Shown here: positions 1 to 6,332 of the stretch, one piece after another
Position numbering within the stretch: the first letter of the stretch is position 1
Layout of the letters: every line of letters begins with the position of its first letter
NCBI GenBank assembly: GCA_021823365.1
Contig: JAKAOD010000089.1
Location: 1-9,380, forward strand
Origin: Actinomycetes bacterium
GTDB lineage: Bacteria > Actinomycetota > Acidimicrobiia > Acidimicrobiales > Bog-793
DNA length: 9,380 nucleotides
Direction: 5' to 3'
Translations under genes and position numbers: made by a program
Notes under the pieces: model-generated
Told to the model about the DNA's origin: nothing
Databases searched by the model: none
What the model saw: only the letters and a program-made list of their open reading frames with translations

Positions 1-99
1 GGCTTCCATGTACGGCGACGACCTCCACCTCTTCGGGCTCGAGAACGTCGCTCGGTGCCTCGGCTGGGTGGTCACCGCGGACCAGCTCGTCGAGCGCCT
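1..99. repeat. Direct repeat, left copy (99 bp, identical to 9279-9377)
   Basis: Bases 1-99 are identical to 9279-9377, in the same orientation. Position 100 (T) differs from 9378 (G), and the next two bases match again before the window ends. The copy lies inside a plus-strand reading frame with strong third-position GC bias, and the mismatch is synonymous (CTT versus CTG, both Leu). It may be the overlap of a circular contig with a strain variant, a tandem or segmental duplication boundary, or an assembler k-mer overlap. Confidence 0.95.
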
Positions 100-256
100 T
101 GTCGGGACCACGAAGACGGCGGGCATGAACCGGGTCCCCGAGACCAGCCACCGCGAAAGCCCTGACCGGGTGCCTTCGCCAGGCTGCATCGGTACAAAAG
201 ATCGGGCTCTTCGCGATGAGACGTGGGGCGGTGCCGGACAGGTGACCCTCCCATAG
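2..256 (+). CDS. 3' part of an unrecognised small protein gene (5' end outside the window on this side)
   Basis: This frame is open from the window edge to a TAG at 254-256. I do not recognise the protein. Residues encoded by about 8-150 show the codon pattern expected of a high-GC actinobacterial gene: third positions almost all G or C, second positions much lower. The residues include MYGDDLHLFGLENVARCLGW. After about 150 the bias weakens, so the true C-terminus may have been replaced by unrelated DNA. The ATG at 8 is probably internal, because the identical copy at the right end continues upstream in frame through VVVVGDAVAS. The GDAVA stretch faintly recalls DsrE-like small proteins, but this is too weak for assignment. 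If the window closes into a circle, this is the 3' half of a gene of about 119 codons starting near 9175. The minus-strand reading of the same bases has poorer codon bias. Confidence 0.5.
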   Translation, partial: ASMYGDDLHLFGLENVARCLGWVVTADQLVERLVGTTKTAGMNRVPETSHRESPDRVPSPGCIGTKDRALRDETWGGAGQVTLP

Positions 257-263
257 GGGCACC
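241..263 (+). other. Imperfect hairpin spanning the stop codon of the left-end gene
   Basis: Bases 241-248 (GGTGACCC) can pair with 256-263 (GGGGCACC), with one A-G mismatch and a 7-base loop. The loop and stem contain the TAG at 254-256. There is no T-run afterwards, so it is not a convincing intrinsic terminator. It could also be part of the border of the transposase remnant that follows. Confidence 0.3.
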
Positions 264-284
264 GGAGCAGGTCGTCGTTCGCGG

Positions 285-404
285 ACCCTGAGCCCGGAGA
301 CCAAGTGGGAGATCCTCTTGCATGGCGCCGTCGGCGAGATCGCCCGAGCCGGCGCGGCGCGTACGTGGGCAGTCGACGTGTCCACGATCATCGGCATGCG
401 GCGC
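285..404 (+). pseudogene. Transposase N-terminal fragment (helix-turn-helix region), broken
   Basis: Reading plus-strand codons from 285 gives TLSPETKWEILL, then GEIARAGAARTWAVDVSTII, then GMRR. From memory this closely follows the N-terminal helix-turn-helix segment of a common actinobacterial transposase type (roughly L-S-P-E-x-K-W-E-I-F-L, about 10 residues, A-D-A-A-R-K-W-x-V-D-V-S-T-I-I-x-I-R-R). The frame opens after a TGA at 243-245 and has no clear ATG; TTG at 318 lies within the conserved part. After the Arg pair near 400 the likeness stops, and the frame runs antisense through the ligase gene. No catalytic DDE domain or terminal inverted repeats are visible, so this is a remnant. It suggests that an insertion sequence once landed beside the cluster. 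The family is named from memory. Confidence 0.6.
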
Positions 405-431
405 GGGCGTGCAGAGTCGTTCGACATCACC

Positions 432-445
432 CCTCGAGATCGAGG
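432..445 (-). terminator. Possible weak hairpin downstream of the acyl-CoA ligase gene
   Basis: The sequence CCTCGAGATCGAGG can form a 5-6 bp stem with a 2-4 base loop. It lies 37 bases past the ligase stop codon in the direction of transcription. No T-run follows on the minus strand, so if it helps end the transcript it is not a classical intrinsic terminator. A 14-base near-palindrome can arise by chance in DNA this rich in GC. Confidence 0.2.
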
Positions 446-482
446 CCGTCGATGGAAACCGGACAGCACGTCTGGGAGAGAG

Positions 483-2063
483 TCACGTCGGCATGGTCAG
501 TCCGACGGGCTCGAGTGCGGCCGCCCTCGCTCGGAGCACGTACTTCTCGACCTTGCCGGTCGAGGTCTTGGGGAGCTCCTCGAAGAGCACCCGCTTGGGG
601 CACTTGAAGTGGGCCAGGCGCTCGCGGGCGTACCCGATCAGCTCGCCGCCGGTGACATGCTGTCCGTCCTTCAGCGTCACGAATGCCACCGGCACCTCGC
701 CCCAGACGGGGTCAGGGGCAGCGACGACCGCTGCTTCGAGAACGGCGGGGTGCGACACGAGCACCTGCTCCACCTCGATCGACGCCACGTTCTCCCCACC
801 GGTGATGATGACGTCTTTGGAGCGATCCCGGATCTCCACATAGCCGTCGGGGTGCATCACGGCCACGTCGCCGGTCTTGAACCACCCGTCGACCAGCGAA
901 GCCGCCGTCGCCTCCGGGTCGCGGTAATAGCCAAGCATGACGTCGTTCCCCCGAGCCACCAGCTCGCCCACCGTCGTGCCGTCGCCCGGCACTTCGGTGC
1001 CGTTCTCGTCGACCACCCTCAGCGGGCAAGCGATGACGTTGCTCACTCCCTGGCGCGCCCGGAGCCGCGCCTGATCGCCAGCCGGCAGGTCGTCCCACTC
1101 GGGCTTCCACTCGCACAGGGCGATCGGACCGAACGTCTCGGTGAGGCCGTAGAGGTGGGTGATGTGAATCGAGAGCTCCGACAGGCGTGCGATCAGTGCC
1201 GGAGAGGGGGGCGCACCGCCGGTGGCGATGCGGAGGGGCCGACCGACCGGCGCCGCTCGCTTGTCGTTGGCGAGCATGGTGAGGACGGACGGCGCGGCGC
1301 TGAGGTGGGTCACTCCCTCCTGGCGGAACAGACGCCACACCTCGGCCGGGTCGAAGCGGGGGAGACAGACGTGGCGCCCTCCGGCGGCGGTCACGGCCCA
1401 GGTGAAGCACCAGCCGTTGCAGTGGAACATGGGGAGCGTCCACAAGTAGGCGCTTTCGGCGTCGAGCCGGGTGTGGAATGCCATGGCCAGCGCCTGCAGG
1501 TAGGCGCCCCGATGGTGGTACATGACGCCCTTGGGCCCGCCAGTGGTGCCGCTCGTGTAGTTGATCGAGAGAAGTGACCGTTCATCGTCGACCGGCAGCG
1601 ACACCTCCGGGGCGGCGGCGACCAGGCTCTCGTATTCGCTTTCGGGATGGCCCGCCTCGACGAGGCGCACGAAACCGCCGCAGCGGGCCGCCGCCGCGGT
1701 GGCACTGCTTTCCAGGGAGCGGTCGAAGAGCAGGACTCTCGCCCCGGAGTGCCCGAGCAGGGTCCCGAGCTCACCCCCGTTCAGCCGGGAGTTCAGAGCC
1801 ACCAGCACGCCGCCGCACAGAGGTACGCCGTGATGCGCCTCGAGGAGCATGTGGGTGTTGGGGGCGAGCACGGCGACCCGGTCACCGGGCGCTACCCGGA
1901 GGCTCGCCAGCATGCCCGCCAGCCGGCGAGCGCGCTGCCCGAACTCGGCATACGTCCACGACTGGTCACCGTCGACCACGGCCGTGCGCTCGGCGAAGAC
2001 AAGAGCCGAGCGTGCGAGGAACGACGCCGGCGTGAGGGGCGCGTACGAGAACGGTGCCTCCAC
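483..2063 (-). CDS. AMP-forming acyl-CoA ligase (medium-chain fatty acid / AlkK-DmdB-like family)
   Basis: It activates a carboxylic acid with ATP to the acyl-adenylate and then to the CoA thioester. With start GTG at 2063 the protein has 526 residues, normal for the ANL adenylating superfamily. Visible motifs are the phosphate-binding loop YTSGTTGGPKG (169-179), YGLTET (305-310), the hinge region WFKTGD (394-399) followed by GYVEIRDRSKDVIITGGENV (407-426), and the C-terminal catalytic lysine in STGKVEKY (Lys504). PMFHCNGWCFTW (211-222) is typical of the branch holding medium-chain acyl-CoA synthetases, AlkK, plant acyl-activating enzymes and methylmercaptopropionate-CoA ligase DmdB. The substrate cannot be read from sequence. 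The GTG at 2063 has an AAGG about 7 bases upstream, and the family-like N-terminus (EAPFSYAPLTP) begins just after it; GTG at 2069 is an alternative. The same frame stays open upstream to 3524, but that part overlaps the ETF genes and is not protein-like. The gene is last in the cluster, 239 bp after etfA, probably with its own promoter. Confidence 0.93.
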   Translation of the reverse strand: MEAPFSYAPLTPASFLARSALVFAERTAVVDGDQSWTYAEFGQRARRLAGMLASLRVAPGDRVAVLAPNTHMLLEAHHGVPLCGGVLVALNSRLNGGELGTLLGHSGARVLLFDRSLESSATAAAARCGGFVRLVEAGHPESEYESLVAAAPEVSLPVDDERSLLSINYTSGTTGGPKGVMYHHRGAYLQALAMAFHTRLDAESAYLWTLPMFHCNGWCFTWAVTAAGGRHVCLPRFDPAEVWRLFRQEGVTHLSAAPSVLTMLANDKRAAPVGRPLRIATGGAPPSPALIARLSELSIHITHLYGLTETFGPIALCEWKPEWDDLPAGDQARLRARQGVSNVIACPLRVVDENGTEVPGDGTTVGELVARGNDVMLGYYRDPEATAASLVDGWFKTGDVAVMHPDGYVEIRDRSKDVIITGGENVASIEVEQVLVSHPAVLEAAVVAAPDPVWGEVPVAFVTLKDGQHVTGGELIGYARERLAHFKCPKRVLFEELPKTSTGKVEKYVLRARAAALEPVGLTMPT

Positions 2064-2100
2064 GACCACCTTGCTCTCTTTCTTGCTGATCCAGACTCGA

Positions 2101-2129
2101 AGCCTACCGTCGCCCGAGGGCCGGGACAG
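2101..2129 (-). promoter_or_regulatory. Candidate promoter for the acyl-CoA ligase gene
   Basis: On the minus strand, CTGTCC (2129-2124) is followed after 17 bases by TAGGCT (2106-2101). This matches the spacing and -10 type (TAGGxT) common in actinobacteria, though the -35 box is only a partial match. A transcript would start near 2094 and give a leader of about 30 bases before the GTG at 2063. Its place in the one long gap of the cluster supports separate expression of the ligase. Confidence 0.35.
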
Positions 2130-2169
2130 GTGCCGGGCACGAAGCCGTCGTGGTTGCCTGTCTCTTCGT

Positions 2170-2188
2170 GCCAACGAGCACGGTTGGC
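2170..2188. promoter_or_regulatory. Inverted repeat, possible operator, upstream of the ligase promoter
   Basis: GCCAAC at 2170-2175 and GTTGGC at 2183-2188 are perfect inverted repeats around a 7-base centre. The site lies about 40 bases upstream of the candidate -35 box, in the gap between etfA and the ligase gene. Size and symmetry suit a dimeric regulator, but it could also be a chance hairpin. No regulator gene is visible in the window. Confidence 0.3.
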
Positions 2189-2204
2189 CCTCAGCGCTCC
2201 CTTT

Positions 2205-2248
2205 CTGTCGAAGAGGGACGTCATGTCTGTCGAAGAGGGGCGTCGTGC
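2205..2248. repeat. Two tandem 22-bp repeats in the etfA-ligase gap
   Basis: Copy one is 2205-2226 and copy two is 2227-2248. They are directly adjacent and agree at 19 of 22 positions; both begin CTGTCGAAGAGGG. The 22-bp period is two helical turns, which places both copies on the same face of the DNA. This is what would be expected of paired activator sites upstream of the ligase promoter. A partial third match (CTCGAAG) occurs near 2270. Confidence 0.6.
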
Positions 2249-2302
2249 CGATTGGCGACGTCGTTCCCGCTCGAAGCGCGTGGTGACACGCACTCGCGGT
2301 CG

Positions 2303-3265
2303 TCAGGCCGACGACCCTTGGGCCTGCCCATCGGCGTTCCTCGACGAGAGCAGCTCCTCGAGAAACGGCCACAAGGCGTGCCAGTCGCCGACGAACGTCA
2401 CGTCGGCGGCGGCGGCCATCGGCGCTGTCGGGTTCGTGTTCACGGCCAGGACGATGCGCGACCGTGACATGCCGGCCAGGTGCTGGCTCGCACCGGAGAT
2501 GCCGATCGCCAGGTAGACGTCCGGAGCAACCGTCTGTCCGGTCAGGCCGACCTGCTGGTCGGGACGTGCCCACCCCGCGTCGACAGCGGCCCGGGACGCG
2601 CCGACGGCCGCGTCGAGCTGTCCCGCCAGCTGCTCCACGTGGCGGAACCCCGCTTCCCCCGCCCCTCGACCGCCGGCGACCACAACCCGTGCCGCCTGCA
2701 GCCCGACCGGTGGCGCAGGAATGTGCGCGACCGAAGTCAGGGGGCCGGCTACCGGCGTCAGGTGACGGACGAGGACCGGCATCGACGGCGGTGGCGAGGA
2801 AAGAGTCTCGCCACCGCCGAAAACGGTCAGAACGACGCCGGTCGGGACGGCGCGGAGACGGTGCGAGGCCTTCCCGCCGAACGCCGACCGCTCGATGCTG
2901 AGCACGCCGTCTTGCACTTCGAGGGTGTCGACGTCCACCACCGGGCTGAATCCGAGCGCTCCGGCCAGTCGGGCGGCGACCACCTCGCTCAGGGGTCCGG
3001 CAGCGAACACGACCACTGGGGGCGGGGCGTCGCAGAGGAGCTCCCGTGCCGCCTGGAACCAGGTGTCGCCGTCGTCTGTCCCGGGTCGTGGAAGGACCCC
3101 GACCTCCAGCACCCCTAGGGAAGGGAAGTCGCAGACAGGTTCCTCCCCTGCAATGACCAGCGTTCGCACGTCGTCGCCGGCGATCGTGAGCGCCGCAGCG
3201 AAGGCGGCGGCACCGGCTGGGCCGTGCACCTCCTCCTCCAAGAGCACCACTGCAGCCGCGGTCAC
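2303..3265 (-). CDS. etfA: Electron transfer flavoprotein subunit alpha
   Basis: This is the FAD-carrying subunit of the ETF heterodimer, which takes electrons from the acyl-CoA dehydrogenase and passes them towards the respiratory chain through ETF:quinone oxidoreductase (not in this window). The 320 residues are a usual family length. The N-terminal domain starts with AAAVVLLEEEVHG. The C-terminal FAD-binding domain shows GGRGAGE (198-204), GASRAAVDAGW (222-232), VGLTGQTVAPDVYLAIGISG (239-258) followed by ASQHLAGM, and VGDWHALWPFLEELL near the end. Family members usually have Asn-Lys-Asp before the AP of the adenine-side loop; here it reads NTNPTAP (276-282), so the Asp is Asn. Start codon is GTG at 3265, which overlaps the etfB stop (GTGA), a sign of translational coupling. 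AGGA lies just upstream inside etfB. Confidence 0.96.
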   Translation of the reverse strand: MTAAAVVLLEEEVHGPAGAAAFAAALTIAGDDVRTLVIAGEEPVCDFPSLGVLEVGVLPRPGTDDGDTWFQAARELLCDAPPPVVVFAAGPLSEVVAARLAGALGFSPVVDVDTLEVQDGVLSIERSAFGGKASHRLRAVPTGVVLTVFGGGETLSSPPPSMPVLVRHLTPVAGPLTSVAHIPAPPVGLQAARVVVAGGRGAGEAGFRHVEQLAGQLDAAVGASRAAVDAGWARPDQQVGLTGQTVAPDVYLAIGISGASQHLAGMSRSRIVLAVNTNPTAPMAAAADVTFVGDWHALWPFLEELLSSRNADGQAQGSSA

Positions 3266-4053
3266 GTTCCTGTCCCCGGCAGCGCTCCCTGCTCTTCCAG
3301 CTCGGCGACCAATGCCTTGGCCACATCGGAGGGATCACCCCCCACCCTCCGGCCGGCCCGCCCCAGCCGCCGAGGGGATACCCAGTCGTCGGCGAGGCGC
3401 TCGACGCGTTCGGTATCCCCGAGCAAGGAGCCGACGTCCACGATGTCGACAGGCTTGCGGGCGGCGAGCAGCACGGCGCGGACGTTGGGAATGCGCAGGA
3501 CCGTCGTCGGCGCGTTGGTGACACTGAGAACGGCGGAGGTCCGCAGGGTCCCCGTCCGGACCCCGCCCGTCACCTCTTGGGAGATCCGGACCTCGCCGTC
3601 TTGGGCGGTGGCGTCGAACACCCTGCAGAGGTACGGCAGGCCGCGCAAACCGGCGACGAGGGCACCCGTCACCGACCGATCCCAGTCGCCGGCCTGGCGG
3701 CCGGCGATGTACAGGTCTGCTCGGCCCAGTCGGTCGGCGCCCGCAGACAGCAGCCGGGCCGTCACCAATGGGTCGGCCCACGACGACGGTCCGTCTACTC
3801 GCAAGACAGCTTCCGCACCCAGCGCGCGCGCGGTCCGCAAGGGCTTGTCTTGCTCCGGCCCCCCCATCGCCAGCGCGCGCAGCGAACCACCCGTGCCCTC
3901 GATGATGCGCAGGCTGAGCTCCAGAGCGTTCTCCTCGAAGGGACCGAGCACGAAGGGCACCCGGCTCGTGTCCTGCCTACCGTTGTCGAAGGCGAAGCTC
4001 TCGGGTGGCCCCGCCGGATCGGGGATGGCCTTGAGGAAGACGGTAACGTCCAC
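3262..4053 (-). CDS. etfB: Electron transfer flavoprotein subunit beta
   Basis: This is the partner of EtfA; the beta subunit completes the flavin site and in most ETFs binds AMP. The 263 residues match the family. Visible features are an N-terminal strand MDVTVFLKAIPDP, the segment GPFEENALELSLRI (37-50) where ETF beta proteins usually read N-P-x-D-x-x-A-(L/V)-E-x-A-L, AGRQAGDWDRSVTG (117-130) in place of the usual G-x-Q-A-x-D-x-D-x-G, and SVTNAPTTVLRIPNVRAVLL (177-196), the usual recognition-loop region. The start is GTG at 4053. It has GAGAGGA at 4061-4067 seven bases upstream, which overlaps the TGA of the acyl-CoA dehydrogenase gene, so the genes are tightly coupled. Placing etfBA directly after a dehydrogenase suggests a dedicated electron acceptor rather than the housekeeping ETF. 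Confidence 0.96.
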   Translation of the reverse strand: MDVTVFLKAIPDPAGPPESFAFDNGRQDTSRVPFVLGPFEENALELSLRIIEGTGGSLRALAMGGPEQDKPLRTARALGAEAVLRVDGPSSWADPLVTARLLSAGADRLGRADLYIAGRQAGDWDRSVTGALVAGLRGLPYLCRVFDATAQDGEVRISQEVTGGVRTGTLRTSAVLSVTNAPTTVLRIPNVRAVLLAARKPVDIVDVGSLLGDTERVERLADDWVSPRRLGRAGRRVGGDPSDVAKALVAELEEQGALPGTGT

Positions 4054-4065
4054 GGCCGGGTCCTC

Positions 4066-5238
4066 TCAGCGCAGCTGCTTGGCCGCCTTGAGCAGCAGCG
4101 TCCGGTTGGCCCCGTCGGAGTGGAGGAAGGCGGCAGCGTCCCGCAGCAGCTTCTCCATGCCCGCCTCTCTCATGTAGCCGTACCCGCCGTGCAGCTCCAG
4201 CGCCCGGGTTACCACCTTCCACCCGACCTGAGATGCCAGCACCTTCGGGAGGGCACCGAGCATGGGGTCCCACGCCTCGGGGTGGTCGCCGGCCCAGGCG
4301 GCGTGGAGCACATAGAGCCTGGTCGCGTCGAGCCACATCCGCATCTCTGCGAGGTCCGACGCCACGCTGTCGTGGTGGATGATCGGTCGTCCGCCCTGCA
4401 CGCGTTGCCGGGTCCAGGCGAGCGCCCGCTCGTAGGCGGCCTCGGCCAACCCGAGCACGGTGGCACCGGCGTAGGCGTTACTGGCGGGGAAGAAGGTCTG
4501 CTGCACTTGGAAGCCTTGGCCCGGTTCTCCGAGGACGTCCTCGTCAGGGATGAAGCAGTCCGTGAAGATCACCTCGGCGTTGTTGGCCAGCCGCTCGCCC
4601 AGCTTGTCGTGCACTCGACCGATCGAGAGGCCGGCCGTGTCCCGGGGAACGAGGAAGGCCGTCGATCCGTGCTCGAGGGACCGGTCAGTGTCGGTCTGGG
4701 CGAAGACGATGTAGAGGCTGGCTCTGTTGCCGTTGGAGATGAAGTGCTTGAGTCCGTCGAGCAGCCAGCCGCCGTCCACTCTCGCCGCCGTCGTGGCGTA
4801 GCGGGCACCGTCGTGGGGCACGAAGTAGTCCGATGCCGTGTCGGGCTCGGTGAAGGTGATGGCGAGCAACGCCCGGGGGTCGGCCGCATAGCGCGGGAGG
4901 TGGCGAGCCCGCTGATCCGCGGTGCCGGCCGCCTGGATCGTCTGAGCCAGCTTCCAGGTCTGTGCGAAGACGACGGCCAGGCCCATGTCACCCTTCGCCA
5001 TCTCCTCCACCGCCAGCGCCGTAGTGGTGAAATCGGCTCCGGCTCCGCCGTACTCCTCGTCGAGCGTGAGGGTGCGCAGCCCTGCAGCGGACGCCTTCTC
5101 GACGAGCTCCCACGAAAAGCAGTCCTCGGGCCGGTCGTTCCGGTCGAGCCCAGCAGCTACCGGGACCACCTCTCGGGTCACGAACTGCCGCACGAGCTCG
5201 ACTACCGCTGCCTGCTCGTCGGTCAACAAGAACGCCAT
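4066..5238 (-). CDS. Acyl-CoA dehydrogenase, with Asp at the usual catalytic Glu position
   Basis: This is an FAD enzyme expected to introduce an alpha,beta double bond into a CoA thioester and reduce the adjacent ETF. The 390 residues are the normal length. Visible landmarks are EEYGGAGADF (61-70), TFTEPDTASDY (128-138) in the middle beta domain, KHFISNG (164-170), and in the C-terminal helical domain LHGGYGYMRE (349-358) and EKLLRDAA (362-369). In medium- and short-chain enzymes the last motif leads to Tyr-Glu-Gly-Thr with the catalytic Glu; here it reads HSDGAN, so the base position is Asp375. The alternative Glu of isovaleryl- and long-chain enzymes is also absent: there is no Glu in 249-262. 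The enzyme may have low or altered activity, or an unusual substrate. ATG at 5238 has GAGG 9 bases upstream. The gap to the upstream dehydrogenase gene is 19 bp, and the stop overlaps the etfB ribosome binding site. Confidence 0.94.
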   Translation of the reverse strand: MAFLLTDEQAAVVELVRQFVTREVVPVAAGLDRNDRPEDCFSWELVEKASAAGLRTLTLDEEYGGAGADFTTTALAVEEMAKGDMGLAVVFAQTWKLAQTIQAAGTADQRARHLPRYAADPRALLAITFTEPDTASDYFVPHDGARYATTAARVDGGWLLDGLKHFISNGNRASLYIVFAQTDTDRSLEHGSTAFLVPRDTAGLSIGRVHDKLGERLANNAEVIFTDCFIPDEDVLGEPGQGFQVQQTFFPASNAYAGATVLGLAEAAYERALAWTRQRVQGGRPIIHHDSVASDLAEMRMWLDATRLYVLHAAWAGDHPEAWDPMLGALPKVLASQVGWKVVTRALELHGGYGYMREAGMEKLLRDAAAFLHSDGANRTLLLKAAKQLR

Positions 5239-5257
5239 CGTCGATCACCTCGCCCGC

Positions 5258-6289
5258 TCATCGACTTCCGACTACGACCGCGCCCCGCCCCAGCACCTGG
5301 CTGCGTCCCAGCCGCTCCAGCAGCGCCGGCGCCCCCTCCAGGTCGCTGCGTTCGCCGATGACGGGGCGCACTCGACCGTCGATCACCAGGTCGGCTGCCC
5401 GAGCGAGCTCGACCCGGCTCGCGTAGCGCGAGCCGAGCACCGACAGCTGGCCGAAGACGAGCTGGCGCGGCGCCACCGCCGCCGTCACCCCGGGGAAGGT
5501 GGTGAGGAGCACGAGGCGGCCGGCGGCGTCGAGGTGGTCGAGGGACCATCGGAGCGTGCGGGCCGTCCCGACGAGGTCGACGACCACGTCGGCCGCCCCG
5601 CCCCAATGAACGGGGAGGGCGGCCCGCCCGAGCCGGCTGGCGTCCAGCGCCGCCACCTTCAGCTCGTCGGCCAGGAAGGCGAGCTTTTGCGGGTCGACCT
5701 CGAGCCCGACCACTTCCGCCCCGTAGACCTTCGCCACCTGGACCATGTGGGAGCCCACACCGCCCCCAGCGCCGAGCACGGCCACCCGGTCCCCTGCCGT
5801 GATGGCGGCCCGGCCGGCTACGTGGACCGGAGTGGCCACCGCGTCGGGCACGACGCTGGCCTCGACTGGGTCGAGGCCAGCGGGCAGCAGCACCAGGTTG
5901 CGCGCCGGGAGGGTCACGCGCTCGGCGAGCCCGCCATGGCGCTGGACGCCGATCACCCCCAGCCCGTTGGGGCACAGCGGCTCCTGGGCGCCCAGGCACC
6001 ACCGGCACCGGCCGCAGAAGAGGTAGAAGTGCGCCGTCACGTCCCGACCGAGGAGGCGTTCGTCCACTCCTGGGCCGGTCGCGGTCACCGTGCCCACCAG
6101 CTCGTGCCCTGGGACGACGGGGAGCAGCGCCGGGTCGTCGCCGAGGTCGCCCCGCAGGCAGTTCCGGGTGGTGAGGCCGACGCCGCAGGCTACGACGTCG
6201 GCCACCACCTCGCCCGGCCCGGGCTCGGGGTCCGGCATGGTCTCCAGGCGTGGTTCACCTCCGAAGCGGCGAAGGACGAGTGCTTTCAC
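5258..6289 (-). CDS. Zinc-dependent medium-chain (MDR) alcohol dehydrogenase family protein
   Basis: This is probably an NAD(P)-dependent oxidoreductase acting on an alcohol/aldehyde, ketone or enoyl intermediate. The 343 residues are typical. The N-terminal GroES-like domain has Cys35 (ACGVG), His62-Glu63 (PGHELVG) and Asp149 (VVPDAVATPVH) as likely catalytic zinc ligands. The Cys-His-Asp set is like that of bacterial secondary alcohol dehydrogenases, where many relatives have Cys last. Cys92, 95, 98 and 106 (spacing 2-2-7) form the structural zinc lobe. The Rossmann fold shows LGAGGGVG (171-178) and then GLEVDPQK, where the Glu at the end of the second strand favours NAD over NADP. The substrate is unknown; relatives include secondary alcohol and cyclic hydroxyacyl-CoA dehydrogenases. 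Start is GTG at 6289 with GAGGAAGG immediately upstream (rather tight spacing). It lies 43 bp after the binding-protein gene and 19 bp before the acyl-CoA dehydrogenase gene. Confidence 0.9.
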   Translation of the reverse strand: MKALVLRRFGGEPRLETMPDPEPGPGEVVADVVACGVGLTTRNCLRGDLGDDPALLPVVPGHELVGTVTATGPGVDERLLGRDVTAHFYLFCGRCRWCLGAQEPLCPNGLGVIGVQRHGGLAERVTLPARNLVLLPAGLDPVEASVVPDAVATPVHVAGRAAITAGDRVAVLGAGGGVGSHMVQVAKVYGAEVVGLEVDPQKLAFLADELKVAALDASRLGRAALPVHWGGAADVVVDLVGTARTLRWSLDHLDAAGRLVLLTTFPGVTAAVAPRQLVFGQLSVLGSRYASRVELARAADLVIDGRVRPVIGERSDLEGAPALLERLGRSQVLGRGAVVVGSR

Positions 6290-6311
6290 CCTTCCTCGGC
6301 CGCCGCTGGCC

Positions 6312-6326
6312 CGGCCCGGTGGGCCG
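6312..6326 (-). other. GC hairpin between binding-protein and dehydrogenase genes
   Basis: On the minus strand CGGCCC-ACC-GGGCCG forms a perfect six-pair all-GC stem with a 3-base loop, in the 43-bp gap after the binding-protein stop. No T-run follows. A hairpin here could stabilise the 3' end of the binding-protein message or lower read-through, as is often found after highly expressed binding-protein genes. It is short enough to be chance in this composition. Confidence 0.35.
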
Positions 6327-6332
6327 ATGACC

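Noticed and set aside
1..323. Minus-strand coding reading of the left end
   Set aside because: Open frames exist, but third-position GC is lower than in the plus-strand frame over the same bases and no family is recognisable.
318..1577. Long plus-strand open frame (419 codons) opposite the ligase
   Set aside because: Antisense frame of a clearly coding gene in GC-rich DNA. Its sequence is rich in Arg, Gly and His without any domain; only its first 40 residues belong to the transposase remnant.
2205..2248. CRISPR-like array
   Set aside because: Only two directly adjacent copies without spacers and no cas genes; better seen as tandem regulatory repeats.
2064..3524. Upstream extension of the ligase frame to 1013 codons
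   Set aside because: It overlaps etfA and part of etfB in another frame and translates to Arg/Gly-rich text with no domain. The recognisable ligase begins right after GTG 2063.
3577..5361. Plus-strand open frame of 594 codons
   Set aside because: Shadow of etfB and the acyl-CoA dehydrogenase; the minus strand encodes recognised families with full motifs.
5258..6289. Calling the MDR protein an acryloyl-CoA reductase (AcuI)
   Set aside because: AcuI-type enzymes lack the zinc sites, as far as I recall. Here both the structural four-Cys lobe and the catalytic zinc ligands are present.
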